Assembly (NCBI RefSeq): GCF_001522545.3
Contig: NC_031776.1
Location: forward strand, 22,167,995-22,231,994
Direction of reading: 5' to 3'
DNA length: 64,000 bases
DNA from: Parus major
Lineage: Eukaryota; Chordata; Aves; Passeriformes; Paridae
Every line of letters starts with the position of its first letter. The stretch's first letter is position 1. The notes beneath the pieces were generated by a model. The model was not told the origin of the DNA. It ran no database searches and worked only from the letters and a program-made list of their open reading frames with translations. Shown here piece by piece: positions 23,150 to 34,709 of this stretch. Position numbers and translations under genes: made by a program.

Positions 23150-23360
23150 CGGAGGAAATTGCTGGAGCCGGGGCCCCAGCCCCTGCGAGTTGCCTGGAAA
23201 CTCCCCCCTCCCCCGCCTCCCCCGGCCCCTGCCCGTCCCCTGCCCGTCCCGCTGCCATTTATTCGCCATCAGCTGCTCCCTGATAAAGTGGAATAATAAT
23301 AATAATAATAGGGGCAGGAATATTAAAACATGCAGCCCGCGGGCCGCCCCCACAGCTGCC
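23150..23360 (+). promoter_or_regulatory. FEV: FEV proximal promoter / 5' UTR region with E-box, GATA and ETS-type motifs
   Basis: A CpG-rich region ends in an AT-rich patch before the start codon. An E-box CAGCTG (23270-23275) is followed 6 bp later by a GATA site (TGATAA, 23281-23286). A GGAGGAAAT ETS-type core lies near 23152. TATTAAAA at 23321-23328 could be a weak TATA element, which would make the 5' UTR very short. GATA2/3 control and Pet-1 autoregulation are established for the mouse orthologue. Use of these particular sites is an inference. Confidence 0.4.
23292..23310 (+). repeat. (AAT)6 microsatellite upstream of FEV
   Basis: A perfect AAT repeat of 19 bases, 50 bp before the FEV start codon, probably in the core promoter or 5' UTR. 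Confidence 0.95.
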
Positions 23361-26300
23361 ATGAGACACGGCACCGGAGCGGTGCCACTGCTGCTCAACA
23401 TGTACCTGCCAGGTACGGGCGGATCCCTCGGCCGCTGCCCCACCGCAGCGCCCTGCACCGCACAGCACCCAGCCCCTGCCCGCCCTGTCCCGCTGAGGCC
23501 CTGGGGCTCTCCTCTGCCCCATCTCCTTCCAGCGCCCACCCTGTTATCCCCTCTCCCTCTGTCCGTTCCCTCTTTCTGCCTTCCAGCACCAAAACCATCC
23601 CTTCCCTCTTCCTTTCAGCTGCCCTCACGGCTTTCCACACTCGCACACTCACCTTCCCATCCTTCATCCACCCACCGTCACCCTGTCCTTCCATCTCTTC
23701 ATCCACCCTTCTTTTCTACCAACCCATCTTTCCACCCACCCACCCACCCTTCCCCTGTGCTTCCATCCATCCTTCCACCCCACCCACTTGTCCCTGCATC
23801 TCCCTTTCCATCCCTGCTACCGGCCAGCCCCTCCATCTACCCAATGTCCTTTCCATCAGCCTGTTTTCCCATCCTTTTATCCATTACCTACCCTTCCATC
23901 CATTGATCTCTCGAACTTTCTTTCCTCCATCTACCCACTCACCATCGTCTCTCCTGTCCTTCAACCATTTCCTTCTTTCCTTCTATCCATCTATCCGTTT
24001 ATCTCTCCTTTCCACAGCAGTCCACTCCCCAAATGCCGACAGATATCCTTGCTTCCACCCGCCGCTCCTGTCACCCATTCTGCCACCCACCCACCTCCTC
24101 TCCCCCTGCCCCACAGCTCTCTCCCTCACTCCCTCTCTCCTCCCCTACCCCAGCCCACGGGATCTTCTATTCCTATTTAAAAGCTTCCTCGGCTGGGTCG
24201 GAAATCGGATTTCCTTTTTCCTGGACGCGTTTCCTGGCTTCGCCGCAGCGGCGGGGCAGGCAAGGGGGAGCGGCCGGGGGCTGCGGGGACGCTGCCCGCG
24301 GGTGGGCGCTGGGGGGTCGCGGTCCCGCCTGGCTCCAGCCCTCTCTCCACCCCACCCGCGCCCCCTTTTTCCCCCAGATCCAGTTGGCGAAACTTTGTTC
24401 AAAGACGGGAAGAGCCAGGCGTGGGGGTCTCTCAGCCCCGGCGTGCAGAAAGGTAAGAGCACCGCTGCCCCTTCCCCGGGACAGGCCCTGCTCCCCTCGG
24501 CCGGCACGGAGCGGGGACCCCCGGGGCACTCGCATTCTCTCCCGCCCAGCAGCCACCGGAGACCCTTTCCCGTCCTTTGCCGGGGCTGCCCATGCAGGAC
24601 ACGGCCACCGCTCCCTGCTGCTGCGAGTGCCTCGGTCTGGGAGCATCCTGCCCCAGTTCCCAGGGGGACAGCGGCGAACCCCGACGGTCGGAAGCTCCCG
24701 TCCCGTGGCATCAGAGGGGAGCGGGGCACTCATGCCCCCGAGCCCCGCAGCGGGGAGAGTGCAGGGTCCTAACTCCGGTCTCCCAGGAGCTCCGGGACAT
24801 CCGACGGGGAGGGAGCTGCCAGCCATCCCGGGAGTGGGGCGGGCTAATCCGGGCTCGGGAGATCCGTTCCTGCGAGTGGAAGAGGAGAGTTGAGACATCA
24901 TTCGTGAGGGAGCTGCCAGCGAAGTGCTGGGGATCGGACAGGGCTGGGAAGTGATGGGTCTCCGGGATCCGGAGCCATCCACCTGGAACAACCCTTGCAG
25001 GGGTCACGGGCATCGGCCGGTGCTGGCCAGCGAGCAGCCTGGAGCCTGCTTGGGAGCGCAGCAGCACTGGGCACCGCGGGGCCAGCACTGCAGGGTTTGT
25101 GCTGTGTAGCTCGCCCGTTTGCTAGGAGGCAGGGACCAGGGGTGCTCTGAGCAGGAAAAAATGGAGCTCCGCTTTAGTGGTGGGAGGGGGAGAAAAGATG
25201 GAATTGGGGGAATCCTTTTGCCTCTGCACTGCAGACTCTGCCCAGCCATATCCTAAACACTGTGCTGCAGTGAGAAGGATCTTTTTTGGATGCCTGGATA
25301 TTTCCTTAGGGAGCTCTAAGGTGCATTATCATGGCACCCTGCGGCAGGCAGGTAGTATTGAGCCTCACCACCCCACTCAGATGCACCCCTCAACACCTCC
25401 CCGACCTTCTTGCATGGGGTGGAACACCCACAGGTGGGAGATAGCTGGAGGTCAGCGTAGGGGCTGTGACAATGGAGAAGAGGCAAGGGCTGCACATGCA
25501 CCCTAGGGAGGAGAGATCCCCCACCTTGGTCCTAGGATGGGGAATTAGGAAATACAACACCTTGGAAAGACCTGGGCTCAACTGCTTGGATCAGGATGTC
25601 TGGGTTTTGGTGGAATGGGGATGGATGGGGAATGGCTGTTCCCTGCTTCTTCTAGAGCAAGATACAGGGAGCACCAGATAAAATATGTGGGTCTAAAACA
25701 AGCAGAAAAAGTTGGGGGATTTTTTTTGTGGGAAACGTAGCAGAGCTGTAGGACTTGCTGCTGAAGTCATGGGTGCTAAACCTCTGTATAGGATCCAAGC
25801 ACCTTTAGACAAAATAATGATAGAAGAGCACAGGGATAACTGCAAAGGCACATCCTCTGCTCTGGAATGAGACTGTGCTGCAAGGACTGGCATCAGAAGC
25901 AGGGATGTGCAGGGGATGCTGCTCAGAGGAGGCAGAGTGGGGTATCTAGGTAAGTGCAGGGCTGCTCTGCAGAGTGGCCAGGTCCCAGCAGTAGGACTCC
26001 TCCTTACCCTAAGATCCAGATTCCCTCTCCAAGGAGCATGTCCTTGTGCCTCACCCTGGGCATGTCCAGGTGTGTCAGGCTCCAGTGTGTGCACAGCCTG
26101 GCACAGGGCCACCACAGGCACCCACCGAGGATACTCCTCAGTGCAAGTTGCAGATGCAATGGCCGTGGCTCAGGGAATTTTCCTCCATAAATAAGGAACA
26201 TCACTGATGCCTGATTCAAAACCACAGTAGGTCATACTATGTCCTCATCTCTCCCTTCCCTACACCTATCTGTTCTCTCTGTGGTGTAGTTCGGATCAGT

Positions 26301-27361
26301 GTTGCACCCTGACTTGAGATGACCATGGAGACATCTGTGCAGGGCACAGTGTCCCTAGAGCGGGGACTGTGCTGTGAGACCAGCCCAGCTTCAAGCAGAC
26401 ATGGCAGTGGGGAATATTTGTGTTGGGATAGATCTGGGTTCTGCCAAGATACATCCTTCTTGGGGCTGCCAACAAAAGAGCAAGGCCACGTCCTCCCATG
26501 AAAACAAACAAACAGTGTGTGAATATGGGTGGGAGGGATTGGGGAGACTCTGGATCCAGACCCACTGCAACCTGTGCTGACCTCTGAGCACTCCTATTCC
26601 ATCCCAAGGTGCAGGAGCACCTTCTCCTAATATCTGAGGTGTAGGATGGGTTTGGGATGTTGCAAAGGAGACATAACCTTGTTAATATTTTATGTGTCTC
26701 TAAAGCAGGGAAGAGGCAATGAGGTGCAGCCAAAACCTGGCTGCGGGAGAGGGCAACATAACAGTGGGTCAAGGGGATTGGGGCACCTCCTGTCCCTTAT
26801 TCTGTGCCCTGGGAGGGAGCTTTAACCTCTCTGGGACCCGGCCTTGCAGGCAGCGGGCAGATCCAGCTGTGGCAGTTCTTGCTGGAGCTGCTTTCGGACC
26901 GGGCCAACCTGAACTGCATCGCCTGGGAAGGCACAAATGGGGAGTTCAAGCTGATCGACCCTGATGAGGTGGCGCGGCGCTGGGGCGAGCGGAAGAGCAA
27001 ACCCAACATGAATTACGACAAGCTGAGCCGGGCGCTGCGCTACTACTACGACAAGAACATCATGACCAAGGTCCACGGCAAGCGCTACGCCTACAAGTTC
27101 GACTTCCACGGGCTGGCACAGGTGTGCCAGCCAACCACCCCCGATCACACTCTCTACAAATTTCAGGGCAACCTGGCACCACTGCCCTTCTCGGGCATCT
27201 CCAAACTCAACCTCATGACCTCGGGAGTGACACCAGCTGGCTTCTCCTACTGGCCTGGCTCCAGCCCGTCCCTCTACCCTGGGCATGGGCTCCAGCCCTC
27301 AGCCTCGTTCAGTGCCATGGCAGCCTCCCACCTCAACAACATGAACAACCATTACCATTAG
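23361..27361 (+). CDS. FEV: ETS transcription factor FEV (Pet-1), complete in three coding exons
   Basis: Coding exons are 23361-23412, 24378-24452 and 26850-27361, with borders CCAG/GTACGG, CCCCCAG/AT, AAAG/GTAAGA and TTGCAG/GC. Joined they give 212 residues. The start ATG has a good context (GCCATGA), and the N-terminus ([17 protein letters not shown]) aligns with human FEV. The ETS DNA-binding domain spans about residues 46-128. It opens [12 protein letters not shown] and contains the recognition helix [14 protein letters not shown], with R103 and R106 as the family's contacts to GGA. The tail is Pro/Ser-rich and ends HYH as in mammals. FEV is the nuclear determinant of serotonergic neuron identity and also acts in endocrine cells. 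The protein is 26 residues shorter than human FEV because the alanine runs of the human C-terminal half are missing. Confidence 0.96.
23640..24095 (+). repeat. Degenerate (CCAT/CCAC)n pyrimidine-rich tract in FEV intron 1
   Basis: About 450 bp of CCATCCAT, CCACCCAC and TTCCATCC units. It fills much of intron 1 and creates long Pro/Ser open frames in several frames that are not genes. Confidence 0.8.
24453..26849 (+). other. FEV: FEV intron 2
   Basis: A 2.4-kb intron. The first 450 bp are CpG-rich, continuing the island around exon 2; the rest is ordinary unique sequence. I see no further exon or RNA gene. Confidence 0.7.
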
Positions 27362-27835
27362 AGGCTCAGCTGTGCCAAGTGGATGTGTCATGTCCCTGGC
27401 AGCATGGGGCTGTGGATTTGGGAAGCTCAGCGGGGAGGGATGCGGGATGGGATTGTGGCCTGCTCTCACTTGTCCCCCTTTTGGTTTGATGTGGTGTGGG
27501 GGATGGGGGTGCTTGCAGGATAGCTGGGTTGGTTCTTTGATGTGGGTGGCTGGAGGAGGGAAGCCATCAAAATTTGAGAAAGTATCCATGATCCTGGGAA
27601 CAGATGTGGCTACCTAAAGCGGGGTGTGAATGGAAGGAAAAACCATGTGCTGCTCTCCTGGCAGGGACATTGCCCCACCTTTTCTTAGCAACATGTTGAC
27701 CATGCCATGAATGTCCTTAGATCTGCCTCCAGCCTCTGCCTACCCTCCCCATTCCCTGCAAAGAGGAGTCAGGAGCGGGGGCCCCAGGGCAGCTGTGTCC
27801 ATGAATGAGGGTCCCACTGAGCAGGGACAAATAAA
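27362..27835 (+). terminator. FEV: FEV 3' UTR and poly(A) signal
   Basis: AATAAA at 27830-27835, 470 bp after the stop, is the first canonical signal on the strand. A second lies at 28470-28475 and could give a longer form. Confidence 0.65.
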
Positions 27836-29739
27836 GGGGACCTTCCTTGGCCACTTGGTCCCCTCACCTTTGTCTCCAAAGGCTTCTTTTCTCCATCCCT
27901 CCTATTCCTGCTGCCTGAAGGCAGCTTCCTTCAGACCTCAGAAGCTTTGGTCTGGAGAGCAGATGCTTTCTATGGGTTCACTCATGCCCAGGGCAGGGCT
28001 CTGGGGTTGGAGGTGCCAGGGACAAGTGTGGGACTCACTGCCAGTCCTCAGGACAAGGCGAGAGCCTGGAGTCAGCATAGCCTGGTCTCCGCAACTCTGC
28101 CCTCTCCACAGTGCCCAAGGATCACACCACAGACAGTCCCTGACACCCTGCACATGAGCCCGTGTCCTGCTCATCACTTCCAAGATTAACATTCCAGTTT
28201 TACTCCAGCTTTAGTCCCTCATGTGCAGGGCTGGGTGGGACACCCTCCATAAGTGGGAACATCCCCAGGGACAAGACAGCATGGGTGGTGGAGCAGAAGA
28301 AGGGATGACAGCAGGACTGGGAGCTCCAGGCATCAAGGGGCAGCCCTGGGTCTCTTCCCCTGGGTTCAAGGAGCTTTCCCCATCCTCTGGAGCAGGACTT
28401 TGGCCCAGTGGATGCAGAAGAGCTGGGCACACTGAGCTCCTCACTGGCTGGGGGGTGGGATTGGTCTTCAATAAAACAGAGAGGTGCTGTGACCTGTGTC
28501 CTCTCCTGTCTGAAGGGAGCTGGTGAGAGAAAATCCTCTCCCATCTGAGCCAGAAGACCTTCAGGGCTGGGGTGGGAAGGATGTGGCCATTGTCTGCACC
28601 ATCTTTTCTCCAGGCATCACCTCTGGTTCTTACAATCCCCAAGAGATAGGGCAGAGCTGGAAACCTTTGAGTTACTCTAGACACCCCTTCAGGGAAGCCA
28701 CGTATGCCGTTTCCAGGCTCCCAGGCTTGCAACAGGGATCAAACTGACTGTGTAGGGGGATTCATGCAACTACCCAGCCCATGGAAGGTGTGGTCAGCCC
28801 CCACCTGCTCTCCCTTCATGCCCCAGATCACAGCAATTCCCAGATTTGGGGGGCTCCATGCTGCCCCTTCTGCATCCCTCCAGGGTCTGGTCATTCTCAT
28901 AGTCTTGGTGGCATCTGCTCCAATGCATCCTTACTGCCCTAATCAGCTTAAGGGAGTGGGATCTGATGTCAGTGTGTCCTCTGGGCAGGGCTCAGGCTGT
29001 GAAATGCGGGAGCCTGATGCTGCTAGTGGCGAATCCATGAGAGCAAAAGGAATTGCAGGGACTGGGTGGGGGGCTATCCCTACCTCCAGGGTTTCTGAAT
29101 GTTCCTAGGGACGGCAGGAGGTGAAGTGAAGGCTAAAAGGAGTAGTTACCCCACACAACCAGCACCAAGATAGGCTGGAGACATCCCCTGCCCCCAAGTT
29201 TCGCTTTGCAAGGACAAAATGGGGGAAATGGCCACAACCGGCTCCCTCAGAGACGGGGCAGAGGGCTGTGCCCTCGCCGGGGGAGCCTGCTTCAGGGCTT
29301 AGGTAACTGCGTGACGCAGGGCAGGACACGGATTAAGGGATGTGGGTCACTAGTAGCTCCTCCCTTTCCCGTCCCTCTGCCAGTGTCTGCACCAGGGATG
29401 CCCAGGTGAGTCCAGCCCCCGCCTCACGCCCGACCTTGCAACCCGGATCCCTGTTGGATCGGAGGCGGGACACGCTAGGGAAAAGGGGGACTTACCTTTT
29501 TGTGAGAGGGAAGACCGCCGTACACACCCAGCGCAACAGGCTGGCGGCTCGCTTCGCTCTGCTCGGAGCTCACCTGGCGCAGTCCCACCGCTCTGTCCCC
29601 AGGGAGCATCGCCAAAAGCCGGGCACCAGCCCTGCGCTCCCCGGGGACGGCAGCCAGGAAGGGAGCGGCGGGGGGAGGGTGGGACACCCGTGCGGTACTG
29701 CACCAGCGATGCTCTTGCCTGCCTGAGGATGCAGGCGGT

Positions 29740-29753
29740 GTCACCATGGCAAC
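29740..29753. promoter_or_regulatory. RFX X-box motif in a CpG-rich patch
   Basis: GTCACCATGGCAAC fits the X-box consensus GTNRCC-N(0-3)-RGYAAC at all constrained bases, with a 2-base spacer. It lies in a CpG-rich stretch (about 29220-29880) that resembles a promoter or enhancer, although no gene starts here visibly. RFX factors act at ciliary gene promoters and in islet and neuronal cells. Confidence 0.5.
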
Positions 29754-32700
29754 TCGGGATGCTCCCATCCCCGGGCCCCACTGGGAGCCACCTCCCCTTA
29801 CCGCACGCTGAGCTTATCGGAGGGCTGGACAGAGCACCACCTTCACCCCAGCCAGCCTCCCCCCTCCCCAGAGCCCTAGCTGACCCAGTCCACTAGCAGC
29901 GCTGCTTTCTGCAGGTTTCTTCAGTCACTAAAACCACCGGCTCGGAGCAGACTGCAGCAAAATCCTGCCAATGGGCAAGCAGGGCCGAGCCCAGCACAGC
30001 TCCCCATGGAACATCATCCCTGGCCCTGAGCAGGGGTGCCCGGCCCAGGGGGGCAGATGGGGGGAGCACTGTGTCTGGCAGTGGGGAGCACCAGCTGGTG
30101 GGGAGCCAATTTCATGTGGCTGACAGCTGCACTCAGGGCACTCATGGGCTTCCAGCCTACCTGTGGAGAGTCCTTGAGTGCCCTGTGTAGGGTGAGATGG
30201 GAAACACTGTCCTAAAGGGCTTCAGCCTGTGCTGGGAAGACTAAGGGAGCAGAGCACATGGCCTGGCAGCTTCTTCTGCTGCCCTGTGATTAAAAGAAGA
30301 AGGATTTTCTTTTTCCTATTAAAAAAAAAACAAACCAAAAAACAAATGTATCTTTGTATCTGGCTTTGCTCAGCTGGCAAGAGGGCTGCCCTGACCTCAG
30401 CCTCTTGCCAGCATGACAGGGGGATCCCTCCAACCCCATAATGGATCAGAGGGGGAATGGATTAGTTTCTCTGCTATTTTAGTGAAGTCATCTTGACACT
30501 TTCTTCATTTCTCATGCTGGGAAGAGCCTTTGCAGTACAGCCAGGCCATGTCTGCTGTGGGGGCACATGCACAGTCTGCCTCCCTGCCCACTCCTGCACC
30601 CTCTCCAGTGCTCCCAATTCCCACCTATTTCCTTCTCTCCTCATCCCAGCTGCACTGGCTCCTCAGCCTCCTAGCCCCAAGCTGCTGACTCACATCCTCT
30701 CTCCAGACACCACCTTCTTTTGGCCTGGCTCCCTGCAAAGTGCTTCGTGACTTAGTGTGGCTTAGCCAGAGCCTGCAGGTGCAGGCAGCCAGGATCCAAA
30801 ACCCCATGTGAGGAACCTCCAAGGAAGCAAAGGTGATGCTTCCAAAAGATGTTTCTCCCCTGGCAATATGCTGAGGGCTGGAGCTCTACTGCCACCATAA
30901 ACCCAAACCTTGTCCCTGCTGCCACCAGCTCTCTGGTTCCCATCAGGGGTGGCCAGGGAGAGTGTCCTGGTGCCACTGCTGCCCAGCTGTACACCGAGAC
31001 CTTGCTGAGGGCAGGAGCTGAGTAGCAGGAGGACTGGATTAATGTGCTAATGCCAGATTATGCTCTAATGCAGGACTTCTGATGAGGGAGCAGTCCCTGT
31101 TCCAGCCCAGGGGACACTCACTCCCTGGGGCAGACTCCCCACATCTGCCCTGGGTCACAGTTTGGTTCTGCCTGGCTGTCCTATAAGGAGCTAAGTGCTC
31201 AGAAGTGATGAAGGACTGTGAGACAAGCCAGGGACAGCACAGGGATACCTCCACACTCAGCTCTAAGTGAGCTGGAGGTAATGACCCAGACTAGGCAGCC
31301 CCGGCCTTCTGCTTTGCCAGGCTTTGTGGCAGAAGGATTCACCGTCACAGCAGGGCTCTAAGGTAACCAATTCCTCTTCCTCACTTGCCTCAGCTTCCTG
31401 GCACTGATCTGTTCACAGTCTGTGCTCTTCATTCCCAAACACGTCAGCCAGGCAAAGCCAAAGGCCATGCTTTGACTACAGTGGGAGCCAAACTGTTTGC
31501 CACCCCACCTCCCTCAGCCTCATGCCTACCACTGGGCCACCCTAGGCACAGGCAGAGCTCTTGCAGGTTTCCACCCAACCTGGATGTGTCGTCCATCAGA
31601 TGTGACCCTGTGGAAGCATCCCGCCCCTCCTGGAGAACAAATAACTCATCAGCCAATTTAGACTGGAACCTGTCATACTCTCTCTGCCATTTGCTGCCAT
31701 CTCCCTGGGTCATTTTGCCCACGTGCTCCCCCACAGGCACCCCATTCGCAGCTGTGACTGAAGTGCCTTGGAGCAGGGAGGAGACCAGGAGCCCTGAGCC
31801 ATCCCCATTTCAACACAGTAGCAAAACTGCAAAATTGCAGCCCAAAGCTGCAATGGAGCCAGTGTTCGAGCAGCTCCCACAGAGGCAGAAGAGAGACCTC
31901 CCACTTCCATCTGCCTCGAGGAACGTGTTATCCATCATCCTTGCGGGCAAATGAGGAGAGGCTTGCGCAGAAAGCTGGGCCAAGGCAGGTCCTTCACCAG
32001 CCATGCAGGTGCTGGGCCCGCATCATCCAGAACATTTTCCTCCCATGGAGCATCTCCAAGTCACTCTGGGGCACGATGACAACTCTTAATAGCAAAAACA
32101 CAGCTTTCCTGCTGTTTTTCTGACAGGAAGAGGTATGGCTTACCAGGCTCCACCTGCCTATCACCTCTCCATGCCCCAGTGCCATGGCCAGCTCATCTAG
32201 CCCATGGAGTTTGCTCCACAGACAGAGCAGTCAGGCAAGGAAAGTCCCATAGAGCTTTTTTCCATGACTCCAGGTAGGAACTCCCTTTTTCACAGGTGAC
32301 TATGCATCCTTGGGATCCACTGCCACCCAGGGTACATCTAAGAGACCCATGCACCTTTGGGAAGGAAGATAAGGGAGCTTTGTCCTGAGAAGAGACCTTC
32401 TTGGGGCAGGAGGGGCTGAACCCACCGTGGGCTGCAGTGCCCACCTCTGCTGCTGCAATGTGGAGCAGATGGGGAACCCACTGTGAGGCATGGAAAGGAG
32501 ATGTGTTGCTGCTGGAGGAATTTCAAAGTAGGAAAGCACTGGGATCCCTCACCTGGATCCCTGCAGTGACTGATCACCGATTTGGCCCTGTTACTCTACC
32601 AAGTCCCAAACCCAATGTGAATCCTCCCATCCCTGCAATCCCAGACACTGCTGGGCCCTGTGGCTGGTAGCACAGGGGGCTGCCCAGCCCCTCCTGAGAG

Positions 32701-33169
32701 GGTCTCAGTCCCTCACTGCTCCTCAGGGAGCACTGGTGGCTGCAGGGATCACAAGTTTGCAGACGAGCGCTATCCATTCCCCTTGCTGCTTTCCAATAGC
32801 TGCCTCCTGTGTCCAGACCATCAATCATGCAGCAGCACAGGAGTCTGGCATGTCAAATCACAGTTTTAAAAAGGGAAAAACCAAGCTTCCCTAGCCTGCC
32901 TGAGATTCTCACCCTCAGTACTCAGCCCTGCTTGTGTTCTTTCACATCTCCTTTGCCCTGGGGGGGAGTAGAAAGCTCCCAGACAAGGGAAGATTAGTGC
33001 TACCCCTGCCTCACTCGCCCCAGCAGCTCTACAAGTTCCTCTGGGGGAGGGAAAAAGCAGACATGTCTCCCTCCCTCCAGTAAGGCTCTGGCTGAGACAA
33101 TGATGTATATTTAAATGCATGGGAGCATCTAAGCTCCTCTCTCATTCCTTGACATTTCCAGAGACTCCA

Positions 33170-33945
33170 AGCTGTCTTCAATTACCAGTCTGCAATTAGC
33201 TCTTCCTAAATCCCCCAGTGAGGCCTAGGACTCTTAATCAATGAAACACAAGGGAGGAGGGGAAGGACATGGCCTCACTGCAGCTGGAAGCATTTCAAAA
33301 GGCTGGGGCTTGAAGCTGGAATAACCCTGTGAGTGTATCTAAGGAGATCGGTAGGGTGGGAATATCCTCCAGTGCTGGGAGGTTGTTCAGCTCTGGGGAG
33401 GAGACTCCATAAAGCCCGACAGCTGGGAACAGAGATCACTGGACAAACACCACGGCTCAGGGTGGAAACAGCTGGTACCAATGGCTCAGGTGTTACCCTG
33501 TGATACAGCACAGCTCTATTCAGTGATACACCTTGCTGTATTCATCTCACTGTGCCTCAGTTTTCCTCTCTGCAAAACACTGATACAGGAGAGCCAGGGC
33601 TTTCCCAGCAGCCCCATAGGAGCTATCAGGCTCCGATTCCACCAGTTTAAGCCAAAGTTCCCTTTCTCATGACAAGATGTGGATACAGCCAAAGTTGGGG
33701 TGTGTAGTGGATGCCTTGTGGCCCAGACAGCTCACCACAAGGTCACAAGAATGTCAAACTAAAGGCACAGACAAGAGCATCCATTAGGAGAGGGAGGACG
33801 GGAGCAGCATTGGTCTCGTTGGGTTTACACAGCCAAGGAAAAGCCTTGCACAGCACCCTGCCAGGTCAGCCCCAGTCACAGGGACATCTGTGCTGTCTTC
33901 CTGGCAGCACAGCTTTGCCTGAATGAGCCAGATTGGGCCTAATTA
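33170..33945. promoter_or_regulatory. Cluster of homeodomain-type motifs, candidate enhancer
   Basis: Within 80 bp near 33175-33245 occur CAATTACC, GCAATTAGC and TTAATCAATGA. The palindrome CTAATTAG lies at 33937-33944. The cluster stands out in a region otherwise poor in such sites. The function is a guess from motif density. Confidence 0.25.
33550..33579 (+). repeat. MIR-like SINE fragment
   Basis: CTGTGCCTCAGTTTTCC followed by TCTCTGCAAAACAC closely resembles the conserved MIR segment CTGTGCCTCAGTTTCC...TCTGTAAAATG. Confidence 0.5.
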
Positions 33946-34709
33946 GCAGCTCTGCTGATGCACACAAAGGTAGAGAGAATCCAGCTTACCCTCCATGACC
34001 TGCAGAGCCAGCACAGCTCTTCCCAGTGGAGGGGAGCCCGAATGCCTGGCTCAGGGGGCTGGGAAGCACTGGATGCAGACCCCTACCAGAGAGCATGTGT
34101 GGCAGCTTCTGCTAAAGAAGTCCTGGCAAATTCAGTACCCTGAAGCATAGCAACCAGTTTTAAAAAAAGGCTAAGCTTTCTCATTCTCCACCCCTCTCCC
34201 TGGAGGTCTGCAGAAGCACAGGGCTGGTAACAGGGATAGCAACACAGCTCCCACAGCCTGCTGCTGCCAGGAAAAGGGAGCCCAGCCCTGCAGAGCAGAG
34301 GTGGGGAGGAAGGAGGTGAGGGAGAGCATAGCTTCAGGAAAAATAAAGCTAAATTAAAAAAAAACAAACAAAAAAACCGGAGGTGACATGAACTGTGGCA
34401 TCCTGTTTAAATTCAGTGTGACAGACTGGCTTTAGGATTTTCCATTTGGAATAGAGAAGGCCAGGAGAGCTCACAAGGGTCCAAGAGACACTTAGGTGGA
34501 CCAGGACTGGCCTTGGGCACAAAGAGGGGTGAAAATTTGACCCCAAACTCACAACAGGGAGTAAAACCCCCTTTGGGAACCAGGGCCCCCCCATCCCTCT
34601 TGGGGAGGAGTGGGTCATGACCAGGAGCTTAGGGTGCTACCCCAATTGCCCTTGCACCCCACAGCTCAGCAAGTCCAGGAGCCACCACCAGGCCCATCCA
34701 GGCCACCTC

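Larger units (their letters stand above)
27836..34709. other. Interval between the 3' ends of FEV and CDK5R2
   Basis: About 6.9 kb with no coding gene. It contains a CpG-rich patch with an RFX X-box (29.2-29.9 kb), a SINE-like remnant (33550-33579) and a group of homeodomain-type TAATT motifs (33.17-33.95 kb). A-rich runs at 30319-30345 and 34354-34377 might be tails of very old retroposons, but no body is recognisable. Confidence 0.5.

Noticed and set aside
23330..24772. 480-residue open frame on the + strand
   Set aside because: It is an artefact of the stop-poor CCAT/CCAC tract in FEV intron 1. It is Pro/Ser low complexity, runs across FEV exon 2 in the wrong frame, and long frames also occur in the other phases.
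34338..34377. AATAAAG plus A-rich run as the end of a + strand gene or a fresh retrogene
   Set aside because: No open frame or gene body precedes it and no target-site duplication is visible.
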